64,000 nucleotides of DNA from Phycisphaerales bacterium. GTDB taxonomy: Bacteria > Planctomycetota > Phycisphaerae > Phycisphaerales > SM1A02. Under the pieces are notes generated by a model, which saw nothing but the letters and a program-made list of their open reading frames with translations, did no database searches and was not told the origin of the DNA. The stretch lies in the NCBI GenBank assembly GCA_022446795.1, contig JAKVBX010000001.1, positions 288,107-352,106 of the forward strand. Reading direction: 5' to 3'. Made by a program: the position numbers and the translations under genes. This document shows, one piece after another, positions 36,505-45,883 of the stretch. Position 1 is the first letter of the stretch. Each line of letters starts with the position of its first letter.

Positions 36505-37920
36505 ATGCTATCGCTCCTGGCCATCCTGTGGCTCGCCTCCCCTCCCCCGGCAAGCCTTCCAAGTGCCCCTGGGGCAACCCAGGCCGCCCCAATGCCCTCT
36601 GCCGGGGGGCCTGTTGGTGAGGAATTCCTCAGCAACGAGGTCGGGATGACCATGATCCTGCCCCCTGGATCGGTGGTCGCCAACCGGCAGGCCGGCGACA
36701 CACCTTTTTTCCTGGTTCGTGATGGTGCCGATCCACCACTGTGGAGCCTCCGCCTGGAATCCGTTCCAAGCGATGAGCCCACTGCGGAGGCCATGATCCG
36801 CCGCCTGATGATGACCCAGGACGGGACCGAGCCCTCCCTGGCAATCCTGCACGATCAACCCTTCTCCGCCGGGGAAACCAAGGGCCACCTGGTCTGGGTC
36901 CAGGAGATGCTGGCGAACAACGAGGAGGTCATCTTTGGATGGATGGTCCTGCCCCAGGGCCGAGTGGCGGGCCGGCTCCGCTACCTGGTCGCAACCGCGA
37001 TCACCCTTCCGCAGAACCTGGCCGCGGCCCGGACCCAGTTGGAGCCCGCCCTGGCCTCGATCAGCCCACGTAATCCCGTCCTGGCCAATCTACGGGCCCG
37101 GATCGAGGCAGACGCCACGCGGGATTTCCTCAAGCAGGTGGGCCCCGATCGCCTTCGCAGCCTTGCTGGGCACCAATCTTATCGGCGGGTCTATCGGCCC
37201 GGCTCGGCCGGATCGCCGGACCAGGAGGTGGCCTACAGCGTCTTCAACATCGAGGCGGCACCGATGGGCGCCATCCAGGTCCGCAAGTCCCCCGATTCCT
37301 ATACCGCCGACGAACAGGAGGAGGGACTCCTGGTCCGTATTCACTCCCGGGTCGTTGGCGATCTCGATCGCGGGATCTACCTGGACATGCTGGGCCTGTA
37401 CTGGGTGGCCTGGGACCTCTCCCACGAGGCCTGGACCGCCAATGTCACCCGGCGACAGGGTGATGCGATCCGCACCGAGAAGGAATTCGGCTTCCGCACG
37501 CCGATCTCACTGGGCGAACCGCGCCCTCGGCTGGTCGTGATCAAGCAGGATGATGAGATCAACCTCCGCGAGCCCTACGAGTGGGAGACTCCCGATCCCT
37601 GGATGCCCCGCCCGCTGACATGGATCCTGGGCCTGATGCTGGATCGGGATGAACCCCTGAAGATGAGCTACGCCTTCTTTGATCATCGGCACACGACACC
37701 GATGCTGGGCTCGCGACGTGATGAATGGGCGGCCAAGCAACCAGGCGGTGACACCTGGGTGCTCAAGACGTGGCTGGACGATTCCGGCCTGCCCGCCCTG
37801 GCCGAGTACGGCCCAGACGGCCTGATCCAGCAACGCAATCCTGATGGACTGATCATCGAGTCCACCACGCCGGACCAGATCAAGCAGGTCTGGGATCTCG
37901 CCGGACTATCGACCCGGTAA
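36505..37920 (+). CDS. Secreted protein of unknown function
   Basis: 471 residues. A short signal peptide (MLSLLAILWLASPPPASLPS) is followed by a mixed alpha-beta protein with no family I recognise. It contains EFLSNEVGMTMILPPGSVVA, a stretch with DDEINLREPYEWETPDPWMP, and DTWVLKTWLDDSGLPALAEY near the end; the acid/aromatic pattern suggests a beta-sandwich that binds a ligand, but that is a guess. It is single-gene, divergent from rpsJ and convergent with the minus-strand operon. The ATG sits exactly 6 bases after TACAGT. Confidence 0.65.
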   Translation: MLSLLAILWLASPPPASLPSAPGATQAAPMPSAGGPVGEEFLSNEVGMTMILPPGSVVANRQAGDTPFFLVRDGADPPLWSLRLESVPSDEPTAEAMIRRLMMTQDGTEPSLAILHDQPFSAGETKGHLVWVQEMLANNEEVIFGWMVLPQGRVAGRLRYLVATAITLPQNLAAARTQLEPALASISPRNPVLANLRARIEADATRDFLKQVGPDRLRSLAGHQSYRRVYRPGSAGSPDQEVAYSVFNIEAAPMGAIQVRKSPDSYTADEQEEGLLVRIHSRVVGDLDRGIYLDMLGLYWVAWDLSHEAWTANVTRRQGDAIRTEKEFGFRTPISLGEPRPRLVVIKQDDEINLREPYEWETPDPWMPRPLTWILGLMLDRDEPLKMSYAFFDHRHTTPMLGSRRDEWAAKQPGGDTWVLKTWLDDSGLPALAEYGPDGLIQQRNPDGLIIESTTPDQIKQVWDLAGLSTR

Positions 37921-37939
37921 GAGAAGGTTGCGTGCGGCT

Positions 37940-39262
37940 TCAGCGAACGGCATCGCTGACGACCGTGTCCACTTCCTCGTCCAGCGTGTCCAGGACATCC
38001 TCTGGATAGAAGATGAAATCCCAGTCCCGCCGGCCAGCGGTTCGCCGGGCCTCGCGGACGCGGTCCGCGATGCGGCCAGGGACGTCGGCCGGCTTTGACC
38101 GCATGGTCGCCAGGGTCTCATGCATGGAGGCGTAGGCTTCCCGACGGGCATCACTGCCGCGGGGTGCAGACTCGATGGTGCTGAGCGCGGCACGCTTGCG
38201 TGGCCCCGGGGCAGGCACGGGCTCAGCAGCCTCGTCCACGGATTCCGGATCGTGATACGCGCGTCGACCGCAAGCGACCAGTTCCTGGCCGACCCGGGCA
38301 ATCGCCTCCACGTCAGGCAGCGGCAGTTGCATGTCGGCTGTCACCACCATGAATGGTGCAACCTCCAGGCCCAGCCATTGCCGGATCCAGCCCTCCATCA
38401 ATGCGTCATACCGCGCGCCACCCGTGCCATGGATGAACAGATCACAACCCGCCAGCCGGAGGATCGCCGTGATGACCAGCGCCTTGGGCAACAGGCTGGC
38501 ATCATCCAGGTCCTGTCGTCGCGCGGTCCGCCGACCATCACCCCGCACATCCCACAGCGGCAGTTCACCCGCGTCGGCGTCCAGGAGCGGAATTCCCGCA
38601 TCGGGATCGACGCTGACCGCCGCGTTGTAGGCCTCCACGCACCGTCGCGCGTCGCGCTGCATGCGTTCCATGAGCCAGCGTCCGCAACTGGTCTGCAGCA
38701 ATCGAGAGGCTGACACCACCGTGGGCCGGCCGATCCATCGCCGGGACAGGTCCATCAAGGCCCGCATCACCTGGGTCGCCAGGGCAACATCGCCACCCGT
38801 GGCCTGCAGGGCCGTGATGTAGCGTTGCAATGCTTCCTGCTGGGATCCCATGAGCCCCTCGGGCCAGTCCAGGTCAGCCGGATCAGTCGCCGGCTGCATG
38901 CCCAGCGGTCGATCCGGGATGGTCTCGAACAACTGGATCGTGCTGCTGCACGGCAGGCCATCGGGATCCACCCAGGGCACTTCGATACGCCCCGGCGTTG
39001 CCGCGACCGTATCGATCGTGAGCACGACCGGGGTCGCCTCGGTATCCCGGGCCACGGCCCGCATGGCCATGAACTTCGCCAGGATGCCTGGATGCCAGTT
39101 CACCGGGGCATGCCCCGTGGCGACGATGGGCCCCGAATCAGGCAGTCGCAGGGTTCGCCTGGTCTCGCGGATCATCTTGGCAGGAAGATCTGACCCGGTG
39201 TCGTGCCGGGAAGGAGGCACCAGCCGGATCCGCGACTGTCCCTGCCCAGCGTGATCAGCCAT
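37940..39262 (-). CDS. Conserved hypothetical protein of the GT2 operon
   Basis: 440 residues from the ATG at 39262, overlapping the glycosyltransferase stop by 8 bases; a longer frame to 39394 would run through that gene. Distinct blocks are GPIVATGHAPVNWHPGILAK near residue 50, IEVPWVDPDGLPCSS, and LFIHGTGGARYDALMEGWI with an invariant-looking H-G-x-G-G-A-x-Y-D near 290. The GH-Q/A-x-x-x-x-H-P-G pattern resembles planctomycete proteins of unknown function. No signal peptide. I cannot assign an activity. Confidence 0.6.
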   Translation of the reverse strand: MADHAGQGQSRIRLVPPSRHDTGSDLPAKMIRETRRTLRLPDSGPIVATGHAPVNWHPGILAKFMAMRAVARDTEATPVVLTIDTVAATPGRIEVPWVDPDGLPCSSTIQLFETIPDRPLGMQPATDPADLDWPEGLMGSQQEALQRYITALQATGGDVALATQVMRALMDLSRRWIGRPTVVSASRLLQTSCGRWLMERMQRDARRCVEAYNAAVSVDPDAGIPLLDADAGELPLWDVRGDGRRTARRQDLDDASLLPKALVITAILRLAGCDLFIHGTGGARYDALMEGWIRQWLGLEVAPFMVVTADMQLPLPDVEAIARVGQELVACGRRAYHDPESVDEAAEPVPAPGPRKRAALSTIESAPRGSDARREAYASMHETLATMRSKPADVPGRIADRVREARRTAGRRDWDFIFYPEDVLDTLDEEVDTVVSDAVR

Positions 39263-40022
39263 GGCAGGTGGACTCGTCAAGACCAAGACCAGCCGCCGCT
39301 TCGCGGGGCAGGCCGCCAGCGCACCGGATGATCTCCTCGTGCAGCGTGCAGCGGTAGGCCCGGAGCCGACGATCGCGATCATCGAGTGGGCCACCGAACG
39401 ATCGCGTGGGATCGTTGTAGATCAGTCGCACCGGCAGTTCATCGATCCGCAGGCCGGCCGCGACCGCCTGGACCCAGAACTGCATCGGGAAGTCATATCC
39501 ATCGACATCCAGCCCCAGCGTGGCACAGGACCTGACCCGGTAGGCCTTGAATCCGCAGAACCCGTCCGTGAGGGACAGGCCCAGTCGCTCGTTGACTTCG
39601 TCCGTCACCAACTGGTTGATCTCGCGACGATCCGCGGGAGGCGAGTCATCCCCATCGTGCCGGCTGACGTACCGACTGCCGGAGATGACGTCGACGTCAC
39701 CGGCCAGGATGCGGTCGCGAAACATCGGAATCGCGGCCGGCTCATGCTGCCGATCGCAGTCCATCGTGATCAACCAGTCAAAGCCATCCTGGCTGGCCCA
39801 GTGGAACATGTCCCGGGTCGAGCGGCCGTAGCCACGGTTGGTCGCATGGCGAACCACTTTCACCGGCTGCTCGGAGAGCAGGCGAGCCGTGTCATCAGTT
39901 GAGCCATCGTCGATCACCAGGACGTCATCGGCATACTGGCGCACCTCGTCCAGAACGCTGGTGACAAAGTCAGCCTCGTTGTAGACGGGAATACCCACCA
40001 GGATGCGCGGTTCAGTAGCCAT
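39255..40022 (-). CDS. Family 2 glycosyltransferase
   Basis: 255 residues from the ATG at 40022. The GT-A fold shows ILVGIPVYNEADFVTSVLDE, VLVIDDGSTDDTARLL and the metal motif D-C-D in WLITMDCDRQHEPAAIP. GSRYVSRHDGDDSPPADRRE and DGFCGFKAYRV follow, the pattern of dolichol-phosphate-mannose-synthase-like enzymes. No membrane helix is evident. It probably transfers a sugar to a lipid carrier or surface glycan. TACACT lies 14 bases before the ATG. Confidence 0.85.
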   Translation of the reverse strand: MATEPRILVGIPVYNEADFVTSVLDEVRQYADDVLVIDDGSTDDTARLLSEQPVKVVRHATNRGYGRSTRDMFHWASQDGFDWLITMDCDRQHEPAAIPMFRDRILAGDVDVISGSRYVSRHDGDDSPPADRREINQLVTDEVNERLGLSLTDGFCGFKAYRVRSCATLGLDVDGYDFPMQFWVQAVAAGLRIDELPVRLIYNDPTRSFGGPLDDRDRRLRAYRCTLHEEIIRCAGGLPREAAAGLGLDESTCHG

Positions 40023-40036
40023 GATCAAGGTCGAAC

Positions 40037-40042
40037 AGTGTA
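40037..40042 (-). promoter_or_regulatory. -10 element TACACT for the GT2 gene
   Basis: TACACT on the minus strand 14 bases before the ATG at 40022, predicting a leader of about 8 bases. It lies within the 53-base gap after the HD-domain gene. Confidence 0.35.
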
Positions 40043-40075
40043 GCTGCCTTCGAGCGCCAAGACGGCCAATCGACG

Positions 40076-41083
40076 TCAATCACCCAGCGCATTCCCGCGA
40101 TACATCCGGTGACCAAGGCCCGTCATGCGCTCGGTGAAGACCCCGTCGCCACCGCCGGTGCGGTCCGGATCCACCGCGGCCAGCGACATCGCAACCTTGG
40201 CGTCGAGATTGTCCAACTGCGATACCAGGATGGCCTCGGGTGTCATCGGGGGACGAAGTGCCCCGTGCTCGGGCTCACCGTGGTGACTGAGGATGATGTT
40301 GTGCAGTACGGCCAGGGCATCCTCGGGAAGGGGCGGATCCAGGTCGCGAGCACAGTCTTCCAACCACAGCACACCCCGGGCGATGTGCCCCACGAGATTG
40401 CCGTCGGCCGTGTAGGAGAAGCCCTTGTCCCAGGACAGTTCAACGGTCTTTCCAAGGTCATGGAGGAACAGTCCCACCAGGACGAGGTCTCGATTCAATC
40501 GTGGCCGCCCGGACGCATCCGCGTAGCTGGCCACGGCCGCATCGGCCAATCGCATCAACTGCCAGGTGTGCTCCAGCAGGCCGCCGATCCAGGCGTGATG
40601 CATCACCATGGCCGCCGGACTGCGACGGAAGGCCTGCATCAGCGTGTCATCCTCGGTATAGCGGCGGGCCAGGGCCCGCATCGCAGGATGCTCGAGTGAA
40701 TCCAGCATCCCCGTGACATCCCGGAACATCATGTCGACGTCAAATCGCGTGTGGGGCAGGAGCCGGACGAGGTCGGCCTCGGCCACGTGCTCCGCCTCGA
40801 TGTCATGGATGTTGACCTGGGGCAGTCCATTGAACTCGACGACCTCGCCGTCGAGGCGAACGAATCCCGTGGACGTGCAATCGTCAAGATCGAAGTTGTC
40901 GAGCTTCCACTTGCGGCCCGCGACTTCGCCGCTGGCATCCCGAAGCAGGCACTTGAGGTACTGACCACCGTGCCGATTCGTCCCCAGTTGCGGGTTCACC
41001 AGCGAGTAGATCCCGCCACGGACGTAGACCCCGGACTGGAGATCTCCAACGGCAGGGTTGTTCAGGACATTCTGGTCGGACAT
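40076..41083 (-). CDS. HD-domain/OB-fold nuclease (YhaM-like)
   Basis: 335 residues from the ATG at 41083. An N-terminal OB fold (~15-115; QYLKCLLRDASGEVAGRKWK) is joined to an HD domain: HHAWIGGLLEHTWQLMRLAD, LFLHDLGKTVELSW (His-Asp pair) and ILSHHGEPEHGALRPPMTPE. This order matches YhaM/CBF1-type 3'-5' exoribonucleases, which act on RNA or single-stranded DNA. The ATG lies exactly 6 bases after TATCCT. It precedes the GT2 gene by 53 bases. Confidence 0.82.
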   Translation of the reverse strand: MSDQNVLNNPAVGDLQSGVYVRGGIYSLVNPQLGTNRHGGQYLKCLLRDASGEVAGRKWKLDNFDLDDCTSTGFVRLDGEVVEFNGLPQVNIHDIEAEHVAEADLVRLLPHTRFDVDMMFRDVTGMLDSLEHPAMRALARRYTEDDTLMQAFRRSPAAMVMHHAWIGGLLEHTWQLMRLADAAVASYADASGRPRLNRDLVLVGLFLHDLGKTVELSWDKGFSYTADGNLVGHIARGVLWLEDCARDLDPPLPEDALAVLHNIILSHHGEPEHGALRPPMTPEAILVSQLDNLDAKVAMSLAAVDPDRTGGGDGVFTERMTGLGHRMYRGNALGD

Positions 41084-41089
41084 GCGTCG

Positions 41090-41095
41090 AGGATA
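41090..41095 (-). promoter_or_regulatory. -10 element TATCCT for the HD-domain gene
   Basis: TATCCT on the minus strand, then 6 bases, then ATG; predicts a leaderless message. No clear -35 box. Confidence 0.5.
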
Positions 41096-41103
41096 CCAGT
41101 GAC

Positions 41104-41985
41104 TCAGCCTCGTCGAGGCAGGTCCCGCAGAACAGACGGCACTTCCTCGGCCAGTTCCGCGGCCAACAGGCCCGCGTCTCCATGCCGAGCCGCCCAACGT
41201 TCACCGGCGGCGGCATGGATCCAGACACCAAGCATGGCGCTGTCTCGCGGCGAGCCCGGATCCTGGGACAACAGCCCCCCGATCACGCCAGCCAACACGT
41301 CACCGGTTCCGGCTGTTGCCAGGGCCGGTGTTCCCAGTGGACAGGTCCAGTTGGTCCGTCCATCGCTCACGACCGTCCCCTGCCCCTTGAGCACCGTGAT
41401 CACCCCGAGTCGATCGGCCAGGGCGGCGGCGGCTTCGATTCGATCTGCGTCATCGCGCGGCCGCGGTGGCAGGCCAAGGGCTTCCGCGAGTCGCTGGAAC
41501 TCACCGGGATGGGGCGTGATCACGCAGGACGCCGACGATCGAGCCAACAGAACCGGGTCGCTGGCGATCACATTCAATCCGTCGGCATCGAGCACAACAG
41601 GCAATGACGAGTCCAGGGCGGCTTCCACCAGTGCCTTCGCGACCGGTCCGGTGCCCAGGCCCGGGCCAACGACCATTGCCTGGACGCCCACGATGAGTTC
41701 CTTCAGTCGATCAGCGGCCTCGATCGGATCATCGGGAATCGGCGCCCCGGTCGCCGATGGTGTCACGCTGAGGCAGGCGGATTCAATCGTGCGCGGAACA
41801 CCCAGCAGAACGCGACCGGCGCCCACGCGAAGGGCACCCAGGGCCGCGAAGGCCGGTCCCCCCACCATGCACGACTCGGCATCATCGCGACCGCCCACCA
41901 CCAGCACGGTGCCGAAGGTGCCCTTGTGCGCATCATCTGGCCGTGGTGGCAGCGAGACTGGAGGAGGGCCCCCGTCCATGCTCAC
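41104..41985 (-). CDS. nnrD: ADP/ATP-dependent NAD(P)H-hydrate dehydratase
   Basis: 293 residues, ribokinase-like fold of the YjeF C-terminal family. FGTVLVVGGRDDAESCMVGG, GALRVGAGRVLLGVP, CVITPHPGEFQRLAEALGLP, VLKGQGTVVSDG and the nucleotide loop ATAGTGDVLAGVIGGLLSQD are present. It repairs hydrated NAD(P)H. The N-terminal epimerase half found in many bacterial fusions is absent, so that function must come from another gene. Overlaps the upstream transglutaminase gene by 4 bases. Confidence 0.93.
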   Translation of the reverse strand: MSMDGGPPPVSLPPRPDDAHKGTFGTVLVVGGRDDAESCMVGGPAFAALGALRVGAGRVLLGVPRTIESACLSVTPSATGAPIPDDPIEAADRLKELIVGVQAMVVGPGLGTGPVAKALVEAALDSSLPVVLDADGLNVIASDPVLLARSSASCVITPHPGEFQRLAEALGLPPRPRDDADRIEAAAALADRLGVITVLKGQGTVVSDGRTNWTCPLGTPALATAGTGDVLAGVIGGLLSQDPGSPRDSAMLGVWIHAAAGERWAARHGDAGLLAAELAEEVPSVLRDLPRRG

Positions 41986-43487
41986 TCGTGCTCCACGCTC
42001 ACCACTTCGATGTCAACATTGTTGATCCAGGTGACGATGGCCGCCATGTCCGCGGCGCCCGACCCTTCTTCCAGGGTAGAGGTGCCGGTCGTCACGTGAC
42101 CACCGCTGTAGGTCACGGGCAAGGTGGCATCGAGATCAACCCAGTTGCCGTCGATGAGGCCCTGCGTCCACATGTGCCATCCGAAGACCCCGCGTTCACG
42201 CAGGCCCGGAACGTAGACAAGACCCGTCACGACCCGGGAGGGAATGCCGTCAACCCGCAGCAGGGCCGCGAGAAGCACACCGTGTTCACTGCAGTCACCC
42301 GTTCGCGTCCGGGCCACCTCGGAGGCCGACGCAAAGGCCGTCCCGAGGTCCTTGGCATCGATGTATTCGTAGACGTAGGCCCGCAGCGCTTCCGCCCGTT
42401 CCATGGTGGTCGCCGTCGCCGGCACATCCTTCATGGCCGACTCGTGAACCGAGATCACGCGACTGTCCTTGGGATCGATCATGACCGACTGGCCGAGGAT
42501 GGCTGGATCGGCCAGTTCCTCGGACGTGGCGGGCTGCGGGGAGTCGCAGTCAACCACTACGGTCACGACGCCATCACGAACCCCGGCGATGCTCTGGCAC
42601 CCCGTCGAGGGCAACTCGATCGGTTCCCCATCCTTGGTCTTGACCCGGAGGACCACGCGGCGGGCCTTCCAGGGATCGGTGATCTCCATGTTGGGCTCGA
42701 TCAGCAGTTCGTAGAACACCTCCGGGACTTCACCCGGTTCCTGCTTGGCCTCCGCCCGGTTCGTCAAGGTCATCGTCATCATGCCAACGCCGATGTTCGT
42801 CTCGCTGGCGACCAGGACACCGTCGCTGGAAATCCAGTTCTTGGACGAGATCGTCGGCATCGCCTCGTTGACCTGGTTCCACATGGTCGTGGGAATCTCC
42901 TTGCCCTTGATCGTGATCTTCTCCTCACCCAGCCAGGTGTAGACCATCTTCACGGGCTTCGGACCGACCTCCGGCGACATCGTCACGACTTCGATCTTCT
43001 TGTCACCCGCTTCGACCCGCTTGATGAAGTACTGGAAGGCCGCATACGGAGTCAGCCACTTCTCCTCGGGCAGCGGGACCAGTCGGGTCACGGGTTGACC
43101 ACCGCTGGTCTCCACGATCTTGATGCCCTCGGGCGTGAACGTCCAGGAGGCGACGTTCTTCATCATGCTCATGTCCTGGCTCAGTGCGACGGACACGGGC
43201 TTGCCGGCCACGGTCTCGACCCACGTGGTGTTCATGGCCAGCGAGACCTCGGAGAGACCACGCTTGAGTGACATCTCCATGTCCATCTGGCTGTGCAGTT
43301 CGTCGCCCTTGACGGTGACGAGCGAATGAGACCAGCCCACCTGGATTCCGGCCAGCTCCATTCCATACCAGTCATCCTGGAGGGTCTTGTCAGCCGTCGC
43401 CTGACCGCCGACCAGCAGCACGATGGCCGTCACGATCATCGCCATCAGTCCGCGGGAACGCATCCGTTGATCACGCTTCTCCATCAC
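41982..43487 (-). CDS. Secreted transglutaminase-like protein
   Basis: 501 residues. A signal peptide (positive N-terminus, then MAMIVTAIVLLVGGQATA) is followed by ~300 residues of beta-rich sequence and a C-terminal transglutaminase-like domain with the triad in TRTGDCSEHGVLLAALLRVD (Cys), GVFGWHMWTQG (His) and GNWVDLDATLP (Asp). Such domains act as peptidases or cross-linkers outside the cell. It overlaps lysS by 17 bases and nnrD by 4. Confidence 0.82.
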   Translation of the reverse strand: MMEKRDQRMRSRGLMAMIVTAIVLLVGGQATADKTLQDDWYGMELAGIQVGWSHSLVTVKGDELHSQMDMEMSLKRGLSEVSLAMNTTWVETVAGKPVSVALSQDMSMMKNVASWTFTPEGIKIVETSGGQPVTRLVPLPEEKWLTPYAAFQYFIKRVEAGDKKIEVVTMSPEVGPKPVKMVYTWLGEEKITIKGKEIPTTMWNQVNEAMPTISSKNWISSDGVLVASETNIGVGMMTMTLTNRAEAKQEPGEVPEVFYELLIEPNMEITDPWKARRVVLRVKTKDGEPIELPSTGCQSIAGVRDGVVTVVVDCDSPQPATSEELADPAILGQSVMIDPKDSRVISVHESAMKDVPATATTMERAEALRAYVYEYIDAKDLGTAFASASEVARTRTGDCSEHGVLLAALLRVDGIPSRVVTGLVYVPGLRERGVFGWHMWTQGLIDGNWVDLDATLPVTYSGGHVTTGTSTLEEGSGAADMAAIVTWINNVDIEVVSVEHE

Positions 43488-45042
43488 CGTCGCCTCCTTC
43501 TGGTCGCAGCAGCGGGAACAGGATCACGTCACGGATGCTGGTGCACCCGGTCATCAGCATGACCACGCGATCGATTCCAACACCAAGTCCACCCGCGGGC
43601 GGCATTCCCACCCGGAGGGCATTCACGAAGTCCTCGTCGAGCGAGCGGAACGTGCTCGCCTCATCATCAGCCCCGGCCAGTTGCTCGGTAAACCGCGCGA
43701 GCTGGACGTCGGGATCATTCAATTCGGTATAGCCGTTGCTCAACTCCATCCCCGCGAGATACAGCTCACCACGCAGCGCCAGGTCCGGGTTCTCCGGATC
43801 CGGTCGCGTCAGGGGAGACAACGCCGCCGGGAAGTGCGTGACGAACGTCGGCCGTGATGGGTCGAGTGCCGATTCACCCTTCTCCTCGAAGAGCGCATCG
43901 ACCAGGAGCCAGTGGTCCATCTTTCCGGCGTCCTCCAGGTGCGAGGCCGCGGCGCGGACCGCCTCCTGGTCCATCATGTCGATCCCGGTTCCCCGGGTAA
44001 ACAGGTCGCCGTAGCGCACGCGGTCGAAGGCGGCGCCGTAGTCGATCTCCAGGTCACCCCACGGGATGACCGTGCTTCCATCACCGGTGACCTCCTGGGC
44101 CAGCGTGCGGAAGAGGCCTTCCTGGAGCTCCATCATCCCCTCGAGATCACCGAAGGCCTCGTAGACCTCCATCATCGTGAACTCGGGGTTGTGCTGACGA
44201 TCGATGCCCTCGTTGCGGAAGTTGCGATTGATCTCGTACACGCGACGCATGCCACCGACCAGCAATCGCTTGAGGTACAACTCCGGGGCGATTCGCATGA
44301 ACAGGTCGATGTCGAGCGCATTGTGATGCGTCGAGAACGGGCGGGCCGCGGCGCCACCCGCGAGGGACTGCATCATGGGCGTCTCGACCTCGACGAAGCC
44401 CCGGCCATCCATGAACCGGCGGGTCACGGAGAGGATCCGGGATCGGAGTCGGAACACGTCCATGACCTCGGGGTTCATGTACATGTCGACATAGCGCTGC
44501 CGATACCTCGTTTCCACGTCGGTCAACCCGTGGAACTTCTCCGGCGGTGGCACCAGTGACTTGCAGTGCAGTTCGAACCCGTCCGCCCAGATGCAGATTT
44601 CACCACGCTTGGTTCGACCCACCGGGCCCTCGGCGACCACGATGTCACCGTAGTCGAGCTTCGAGGCCACCTTGAAGGAGGTCGCATCGACATCCTGCTT
44701 CGAGACGCTGATCTGCAGATCGCCGCTCTCGTCACGCAACACCACGAAGACGAGCTTGCCCATGGCTCGATGCTGGATGCACCGTCCCGCCACGCGCACG
44801 TGTGGCCGCGGATCATCGGCGTCGGCCGTCTCCGCTTCCACGTGGGCATCCCACTGGTCGGCGGCCGCCTCGTCGAAGGCTGCTCTCGCCTCCGCCAGCG
44901 GAACCAGGTCATCCACGCGATGGCCGTAGGGCTGCAGGTCATACTCTTCACGCCAGCGGCGGAGTTTCTCCCGTCGAGCCGCAACCAGCGTGGAGGCGTC
45001 CTCGGCCGGTGGCTTTCGTGATGTGGTCTTGGCGTCTGCCAT
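43471..45042 (-). CDS. lysS: Lysyl-tRNA synthetase, class II
   Basis: 523 residues from the ATG at 45042. The anticodon-binding OB domain (~75-195; RPHVRVAGRCIQHRAMGKLV) is followed by the class II core: motif 1 RRFMDGRGFVEVETPMMQ, AAARPFSTHHNALDIDLFMR, motif 2 RVYEINRNFRNEGIDRQHNP, and motif 3 GGLGVGIDRVVMLMTG. It charges tRNA-Lys. The ATG lies exactly 6 bases after TATCGT. It heads the operon running to 37940. Confidence 0.97.
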   Translation of the reverse strand: MADAKTTSRKPPAEDASTLVAARREKLRRWREEYDLQPYGHRVDDLVPLAEARAAFDEAAADQWDAHVEAETADADDPRPHVRVAGRCIQHRAMGKLVFVVLRDESGDLQISVSKQDVDATSFKVASKLDYGDIVVAEGPVGRTKRGEICIWADGFELHCKSLVPPPEKFHGLTDVETRYRQRYVDMYMNPEVMDVFRLRSRILSVTRRFMDGRGFVEVETPMMQSLAGGAAARPFSTHHNALDIDLFMRIAPELYLKRLLVGGMRRVYEINRNFRNEGIDRQHNPEFTMMEVYEAFGDLEGMMELQEGLFRTLAQEVTGDGSTVIPWGDLEIDYGAAFDRVRYGDLFTRGTGIDMMDQEAVRAAASHLEDAGKMDHWLLVDALFEEKGESALDPSRPTFVTHFPAALSPLTRPDPENPDLALRGELYLAGMELSNGYTELNDPDVQLARFTEQLAGADDEASTFRSLDEDFVNALRVGMPPAGGLGVGIDRVVMLMTGCTSIRDVILFPLLRPEGGDGDGEA

Positions 45043-45047
45043 CCCGG

Positions 45048-45054
45048 TACGATA
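45048..45054. promoter_or_regulatory. Overlapping bidirectional -10 elements, lysS and SDR
   Basis: The near-palindrome GGTACGATACC gives TATCGT on the minus strand (45049-45054), 6 bases before the lysS start, and TACGAT on the plus strand (45048-45053), 38 bases before the SDR start. The two divergent promoters would share one opening site. Confidence 0.5.
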
Positions 45055-45091
45055 CCCGCAGGAACTCCGCGGCATCAGAACAGGCGACACG

Positions 45092-45865
45092 ATGACCCCA
45101 CGCGATGATCAATCCACCCACGCTGCCCTGGTCACCGGTGCCAGTGGCGGTATCGGTGCGGCCACGGCACGACGCCTCGCGGCCACCGGCCGTCCCGTGG
45201 TCCTGCTCGGTCGCCGCCGCGATGAACTGGATGCCGTGACCTCCGGAATCACGGATGCCGGCGGCGTTGCGCGAGCCGTGTGCGGCGACGTCACCGAGGA
45301 AGACGCCGTCACCCGGGCCGTGGATGCCACCCAGGAACTGGGAGGACTGCAGATCCTGGTGGCCAACGCGGGCATCATGCCGCTGGCGCCGCTGGAAGAG
45401 TCGGACCTGTCCACCTGGAAGCAGACCGTTGATGTCAATCTCTCGGGCATGCTGCACTTCGTTCACGCCGCCCTGCCGTTGATGCAGCAGCAGAAGCGTG
45501 GCGACATCGTGCTGATCTCGTCGGTTGCCGGTCGACAGACCTTCCCGGAAGCCGCGGTCTACTGCGCCACCAAGGCCGCCATGAATCACTTCGCGGACTG
45601 CCTGCGGGTCGACCTGGCCAAGCGGGCCTCGAAGGGCGGCGGGCACCTGCGGGTGGGCGTGGTCCAGCCCGGGATCGTCAAGACGGACCTGCTCGAGAGC
45701 ATTCCGCACGATGAGATGCGAACAGCCGTCCGGGCCTTCGTCGACTCTGTTGAAGAACCACTGCACCCCGAGGACATTGCCGAGGCCGTCGCCTGGATGG
45801 TCGATGCCCCGTCACATGTCTCCATCAACGACCTGGTGATCCGTCCGACCGCCATGACTCGATGA
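45092..45865 (+). CDS. Short-chain dehydrogenase/reductase
   Basis: 257 residues from the ATG at 45092. TGASGGIGAATARRL (NAD(P)-binding), LVANAGIMPLAPLEE, and the Ser-Tyr-Lys triad in VLISSVAGRQTFPEAAVYCA followed by TKAA make a classical SDR. An Arg-rich LLGRRRDEL after strand 2 suggests NADP preference. The substrate is unknown. It is 18 bases upstream of the phosphatase gene and probably opens the surface-glycan operon. Confidence 0.86.
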   Translation: MTPRDDQSTHAALVTGASGGIGAATARRLAATGRPVVLLGRRRDELDAVTSGITDAGGVARAVCGDVTEEDAVTRAVDATQELGGLQILVANAGIMPLAPLEESDLSTWKQTVDVNLSGMLHFVHAALPLMQQQKRGDIVLISSVAGRQTFPEAAVYCATKAAMNHFADCLRVDLAKRASKGGGHLRVGVVQPGIVKTDLLESIPHDEMRTAVRAFVDSVEEPLHPEDIAEAVAWMVDAPSHVSINDLVIRPTAMTR

Positions 45866-45883
45866 GCCAGGCAAGGAGACCGC

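Noticed and set aside
41943-43271. Plus-strand open frame of 442 codons
   Set aside because: Antisense to the transglutaminase gene; His/Asp/Gly-rich with no domain.
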